A stretch of DNA of 15,899 nt. Source: Synergistales bacterium (GTDB lineage: Bacteria; Synergistota; Synergistia; Synergistales; Thermovirgaceae). The stretch's first letter is position 1; every line of letters starts with the position of its first letter. Below are positions 13,142 to 15,899 of the stretch, piece after piece. The DNA lies in contig JAHDOX010000035.1 of assembly GCA_018434645.1 (NCBI GenBank), forward strand, positions 1-15,899, in the 5' to 3' direction. A program made the position numbers and the translations under genes. The notes beneath the pieces were generated by a model, which saw only the letters and a list, made by a program, of their open reading frames with translations, was not told the origin of the DNA and did not search any database.

Positions 13142-15246
13142 TTTGCTTTTCTCCTTACTACGACGGCATCTACGGCCTTCACACCTTTGCCCTGCTCAAA
13201 AACGAAAATGGGGTTTACGTCAAGTTCCTGGAGATTTTCTTCGTTGCAGGCAAGGACTGAAATCTTGACCAGCGTGTCGGAAAGGGCATCTACATCGAGC
13301 CTGGGTCGGCCCCGGGCGCCGTCCAGGATCGCGTAACCTTTCAGTTCCCTAAGCATGGCCAAAGCCGTTTCACGATCAATGGGGGCATGTCTCATGGCAA
13401 GATCCTGCAGGATTTCCACGTATATGCCTCCCAGACCGGCGACGACGACAGGACCGAAGAGCGGATCCCTGTTCACGCCGATCATGAATTCCACACCGCT
13501 TGAGGCCATCTCCTGGATAAGCACGCCCTGGATGGCGGCACCAGGTAAAGCTTTTTCGGCTCTTTCAAGAAGCCTGCCGTAAGCATTTCTGAGTTCCTCT
13601 TCCGAGTTCAGGTTAAGGGAAACGATCCCTGCTTCGGTCTTGTGTATGATGTCGGGTGACATTACCTTGAGCGCCACAGGGTAACCAATTTCCTCGGCTG
13701 CCGCCAGGGCCTCTGCTAACGACCCGCACAAGCGTTCCCGCGTTACGGTGACTCCGTATTCGGCCAATAGACGCTTTGCGTCGTATTCTGTCGGCGTTTC
13801 GGGCAAAAGATCCAGCACAGGGTCTTTCGCGATCATACCTGGTGTACATTCACTTTCATCCACCGCCTGCTCTCCACGTCCCGCCAGGCAGGACAAAGCC
13901 CTCGCGCAACGTTTGAGGCTCTGAAAAACAGGGACTCCAGCATCCTTGAGGCGTGACAGGAAGGTGCCCCCATGCTCTCTGTCGATCAACCAGCAGACGG
14001 CCAGCGGTTTTTTTGCAGAAGCGAAAAGTTTAATTAGGTCGTCGACCAGTTTTTGACCCGAGTCACCCGTAATCATCGATATGATCACGACGGCTATGTC
14101 GATCATGGGGGACTCCATGACATTTTTTATACATTCGGCAAAGCCTTCCGGTTCATTTATGACCTGCGCAGTCAGGTCGACAGGATTTCTGGATGACCCG
14201 AAGGTGGGGATAAACTTTTCGATTTTATCCCGTACCGCCTTCGGGAGTTCCGGGATTTCCAGTCCTTTTTCCCAAGCCTGGTCAGCCATGATAATGCCGG
14301 CCCCGCCGGAGGTCGTCAGAATCCCCAGCCTTTTGCCCTTTGCTCTGGGCAAGGCGCCGAAAACAGAACCAAGGTCGATTATATCTTCCACGTCGTCGAT
14401 CTCTAGTGCACCATATTGTTTGAGTACCGCCTTCCATACTTTCCTGTCGCCCGCCAGCGCCGCCGTATGACTTTTGGCCGCCTCTACACCGATGGGGCTC
14501 CCTCCCGCCTTGAGAACTGCCACCGGGAGGTCACGTTTTTCGGCGCTTTTGAGAAGATCAATCAGCCGGGCACCCTGCTTTATTCCCTCGAGATACATGA
14601 CAAGCAGCCTGACCTCGGGATCTTCCACCATAGCTTCTCCAAAATCCACCACGTCCAGGTCCACCTGGTTTCCTGTGGTTACGACGTACCTGAAGCGGAC
14701 ACCCATCTCGGCAGCCATAGCGAAAGATGCAAAACCAAAGGCTCCGCTCTGTGAGATGTACGCCACATGGCCTTCGGGCCGCCGGTCGGTATCCAGGGAG
14801 GCCGAAAAGCTAAGCGGCACTCCCGAAACGAAATTGACAAGACCCTGGCAATTTGGTCCCAGAACACGAGTGGGACCATTACGCACGACCTCCATGAGTT
14901 TTTTTTGTCCTTCGTAATCTTCGCTCTCTGCGAAACCCGATGAAAAGATTATGGCGTATGGGACACCAAGGTGCGCACACCGGCCCAAAATTTCGGGAAC
15001 GATCTCCGCCTTGACGCCCACCAGGGCAACGTCGGGAACCTCGGGCAAGCTATTTAAATCCGGATAGCAAGCAAGACCGTCTATTTGCTGGTACTTGGGA
15101 TTTACGGGATAAATCCTGCCACCATAACCGAACCGCCCAAGGAGCTTCAACGGCCTTCCCGAAATGCTTTCCAGATTCCCGGACGCGCCTACGATCGCTA
15201 CGGAATCAGGCTGAAACAGTTTCGCGAGATCCTTAAAACGCGCCAT
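13138..15246 (-). CDS. ADP-forming acyl-CoA synthetase (acetate--CoA ligase family), fused alpha and beta parts
   Basis: This 702-residue enzyme interconverts acyl-CoA + ADP + Pi with acid + CoA + ATP, an energy-conserving step in fermentation of amino acids. Residues about 8-130 form the CoA-binding Rossmann domain (SVAIVGASGN). Residues 150-460 form the succinyl-CoA-ligase-like part, with SQSGA (165-169) and SHTAALAGD, whose H260 is the expected phosphohistidine. From about 482 an ATP-grasp domain has YPVALKVMSPDIIHKTEAG (522-540, H535) and ends ELDVNPIFV (674-682). In Pyrococcus the two parts are separate chains; fused forms of about 700 residues are common in bacteria and some archaea. 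ATG follows AAGGGGAG at about 8 nt. The gene lies 16 bp after the FAH-family gene and overlaps plsY. The acyl substrate (acetyl, branched or aryl) cannot be read from the sequence. Confidence 0.93.
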   Translation of the reverse strand: MARFKDLAKLFQPDSVAIVGASGNLESISGRPLKLLGRFGYGGRIYPVNPKYQQIDGLACYPDLNSLPEVPDVALVGVKAEIVPEILGRCAHLGVPYAIIFSSGFAESEDYEGQKKLMEVVRNGPTRVLGPNCQGLVNFVSGVPLSFSASLDTDRRPEGHVAYISQSGAFGFASFAMAAEMGVRFRYVVTTGNQVDLDVVDFGEAMVEDPEVRLLVMYLEGIKQGARLIDLLKSAEKRDLPVAVLKAGGSPIGVEAAKSHTAALAGDRKVWKAVLKQYGALEIDDVEDIIDLGSVFGALPRAKGKRLGILTTSGGAGIIMADQAWEKGLEIPELPKAVRDKIEKFIPTFGSSRNPVDLTAQVINEPEGFAECIKNVMESPMIDIAVVIISMITGDSGQKLVDDLIKLFASAKKPLAVCWLIDREHGGTFLSRLKDAGVPVFQSLKRCARALSCLAGRGEQAVDESECTPGMIAKDPVLDLLPETPTEYDAKRLLAEYGVTVTRERLCGSLAEALAAAEEIGYPVALKVMSPDIIHKTEAGIVSLNLNSEEELRNAYGRLLERAEKALPGAAIQGVLIQEMASSGVEFMIGVNRDPLFGPVVVAGLGGIYVEILQDLAMRHAPIDRETALAMLRELKGYAILDGARGRPRLDVDALSDTLVKISVLACNEENLQELDVNPIFVFEQGKGVKAVDAVVVRRKAK

Positions 15247-15262
15247 CGCGACTTCTCCCCTT

Positions 15263-15899
15263 TCAGTTCGGCCTTGTTCCGATAGTCACTGCCAAAAGGC
15301 CTCCCAGACCTTCGACTTCCACTTCTATGCGGTCACCTGGGAAGACCTCGCCCACACCAGAGGGGGTCCCGGTCAAGATCACATCACCGGGCTCAAGGGT
15401 CATGAAGGTAAGGATATGAGAGAGGATTCTCTCCACTGGGAACAAAAGGTCATCGGTGCGACCGTTTTGCCTTATCGTCCCGTTTACTATGGTTTTCACA
15501 CCGACGTCGCCAGGATCCAGGTCGGTTTCGATCCAGGGGCCCAGAGGGCAGAAGAGATCGGCTGATTTGGCCATGGTCCATTGAAGGTCTTTCCTCTGCC
15601 TGTCTCTGGCGGTCATATCAAGCGCCGCCGTATATCCCAAAACACCGGACATGGGATTTTCGCATCCCGGGACCACTCGCTTGCCTATTACCACCGCAAG
15701 CTCGCCTTCGTAGTGGAATTCTTTCGTAAAAGCAGGATACGGGATGACGCTTTCGGGATCGGCGAGAGCATTGGGCCCTTTAAGAAAAAGTCCCGGCTCG
15801 ATCGGCAAATGTCCCTTGTCGTTGCCCATCTCCTGTATATGTTTCAAGTAATTCTGGCCGACGCAAACTATCTTCGTCGGAACCGCCGGAGCAAGAAGC
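15263..15899 (-). CDS. Fumarylacetoacetate hydrolase family protein (N-terminus beyond window edge)
   Basis: The frame is open to the right edge, so the gene is partial at its 5' end; about 212 codons are visible. By hand the edge reads LLAPAVPTKIVCVGQNYLKH, the usual FAH entry (K-I-V-C-V-G-x-N-Y). The TTG at 15847 inside it is therefore internal and not the start. Metal-ligand-type residues appear in KEFHYEGELAVVIGKRV (two glutamates) and GYTAALDMTARDRQ (aspartate), with VILTGTPSGVG near the end. The family includes fumarylpyruvate and oxaloacetate decarboxylase/hydrolases and 2-keto-pentenoate-type hydratases acting on keto acids; the substrate is not evident. It precedes the acyl-CoA synthetase by 16 bp, suggesting shared transcription and possibly a common catabolic pathway for keto acids derived from amino acids. 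Confidence 0.88.
   Translation of the reverse strand, partial: LLAPAVPTKIVCVGQNYLKHIQEMGNDKGHLPIEPGLFLKGPNALADPESVIPYPAFTKEFHYEGELAVVIGKRVVPGCENPMSGVLGYTAALDMTARDRQRKDLQWTMAKSADLFCPLGPWIETDLDPGDVGVKTIVNGTIRQNGRTDDLLFPVERILSHILTFMTLEPGDVILTGTPSGVGEVFPGDRIEVEVEGLGGLLAVTIGTRPN

Overview
The window (roughly 50% GC) looks like chromosome from an anaerobic, amino-acid-fermenting bacterium. It encodes a fused ADP-forming acyl-CoA synthetase, an NhaC-type Na+/H+ antiporter (partial), a Na+:solute symporter, the Gram-positive-type ctsR-mcsA-mcsB-clpC stress operon, NiaR and PlsY. My best guess is Synergistota, with a Clostridia-like Firmicute as the alternative. This rests on gene content only. I see no rRNA, tRNA, insertion sequence, CRISPR array or phage gene. 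Alternative starts are frequent: TTG for niaR and its neighbour, GTG for ctsR, plsY and the ClpP-fold protease.

Layout. At 1-154 (minus strand) is the N-terminus of an NhaC-like antiporter. About 620 AT-rich bases without a convincing gene follow (155-777). They may contain decayed coding sequence, including a seven-residue match to the next gene. At 778-3501 (plus) are an unrecognised small protein, then niaR, a two-TM mini-protein and an SSS-family symporter. The niaR promoter overlaps a perfect 8+8 bp palindrome, and the last two genes are coupled by an ATGA overlap. The symporter stop codon abuts, with no spacer, the stop codon of a convergent pair (3502-4895, minus): a class II aldolase and a short QueG-like double [4Fe-4S] protein. 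A divergent PhzF-family gene follows (5052-5903, plus), ending at a bidirectional terminator.

From 5996 to the end everything is on the minus strand. Read in transcription order from the right edge: a fumarylacetoacetate-hydrolase-family enzyme (cut by the window edge), the fused ADP-forming acyl-CoA synthetase, PlsY, then the CtsR regulon operon ctsR-mcsA-mcsB-clpC. That operon has a near-consensus sigma-A promoter (TTGACT-17-TATAAT) and a CtsR-box-like direct repeat between the -10 and the start. A strong hairpin (7797-7833) closes it. Next come a membrane-anchored ClpP-fold (SDH_sah) protease and a secreted parvulin-type prolyl isomerase, probably a two-gene envelope proteostasis unit.

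How the genes work together. Positions 5996-12472 form a protein-quality-control block: cytosolic arginine-phosphorylation-dependent proteolysis (McsB/McsA/ClpC under CtsR), followed by membrane and extracytoplasmic proteolysis and folding. Positions 1294-3501 look like a self-regulated vitamin-uptake module in which a niacin-responsive repressor controls an uncharacterised Na+-driven transporter. This module is the best candidate for something undescribed here. Two recognised regulatory residues also differ from the Bacillus proteins: the CtsR wing reads GGHG instead of GGGG, and the McsB RDxxRA motif reads IDVARA.
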